A stretch of DNA of 64,000 nucleotides, taken from Patella vulgata (Eukaryota > Mollusca > Gastropoda > Patellidae). Below the pieces are notes generated by a model, which worked only from the letters and a program-made list of their open reading frames with translations, was not told the DNA's origin and ran no database searches. The DNA lies in assembly GCF_932274485.2 (NCBI RefSeq), contig NC_065879.2, positions 38,372,436 to 38,436,435 on the forward strand, written 5' to 3'. Positions 63,657 through 64,000 of the stretch are shown one piece after another. Position numbers and translations under genes: made by a program. Every line of letters starts with the position of its first letter. The first letter of the stretch is position 1.

Positions 63657-64000
63657 GTGAGTAATTTATTCAAAACACCCACTTACTTTAAGATAGATCT
63701 ACCATGTTTATGTCTGCCCGTACGTGGTTGGTCAATACAAAAAAATATTCTGATTTCAATGTGAAATGTTTATTAACTAGGGAAATTTTAATGTATGGTA
63801 AATATTGAAGCTGTCAGGTTTGCTTTAAGATTTCCTGTACATCTAACAATCTAACAATTGATCCTTTAATGTATATGTAATCAATTTAAAGACCAGCTGA
63901 ACTCCAGAATTGATATGCTACTCGGTGATGCTATTTATAAACAGTTATCCACGGAACTGATGACAATCAGCAGTTGCTATAAAGAAAAGGCTCACTTTTG
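63657..64000. other. Start of the intron after exon 37
   Basis: Intronic. The next exon should open with a GSPF-type strand and is not reached. Confidence 0.6.

Overview
This is animal nuclear DNA, AT-rich, with long introns, GT/AG splice sites, tRNA-derived SINEs and many short terminal-inverted-repeat elements. It is probably from a mollusc. That guess rests on the three-CH filamin type of the gene, on a recurring AGGGAGGTAA motif and on the style of the SINEs, so it is an inference. I found no bacterial features, no RNA genes and no virus-like element.

One gene on the + strand fills the window from 4981 to beyond the right edge. It encodes a filamin-family actin cross-linker with three calponin-homology (CH) domains followed by immunoglobulin-like filamin repeats. 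Three CH domains, rather than the two of ordinary filamins, is the hallmark of the Drosophila jitterbug (jbug) and C. elegans FLN-2 type. I placed exon ends by splice sites and reading frame. There are two alternative first exons (1a at 4981-5305, 1b at 10834-11173), each with its own ATG and its own version of most of CH1. Exons 2-6 (21247-32652) complete CH1, CH2 and CH3. Exon 7 (33936-34331) is a frame-neutral 132-residue acidic insert inside the first Ig repeat and looks like an optional cassette. Exons 8-37 (38454-63656) encode 16 complete Ig repeats and most of a 17th. The reading frame is open throughout, for about 2006 residues with exons 1a and 7. The last exons and the stop codon lie to the right of the window.

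The rod has a strong rhythm. From exon 11 on, exons of about 174, 147, 84 and 138 nt recur, all joined in the same phase (one base of the split codon before the intron). Each four-exon set encodes two Ig repeats. Two adjacent sets have fused the 84 and 138 nt exons into one of 222 nt. A decayed copy of a 174 nt exon lies in the intron before exon 27.

Region by region: 1-4980 is the 5' flank, with a near-identical direct repeat of about 825 bp (1-825 and 3463-4288). 4981-11173 holds the two first exons and their flanks, with SINEs and a mariner remnant. 11174-38453 is the CH region with introns of up to 10 kb full of TIR elements and SINEs. 38454-64000 is the rod, with shorter introns. Two SINE families, a TTAA-flanked MITE family, at least five other TIR elements and one unidentified hairpin-flanked sequence (62273-63031) account for most recognisable non-coding structure.
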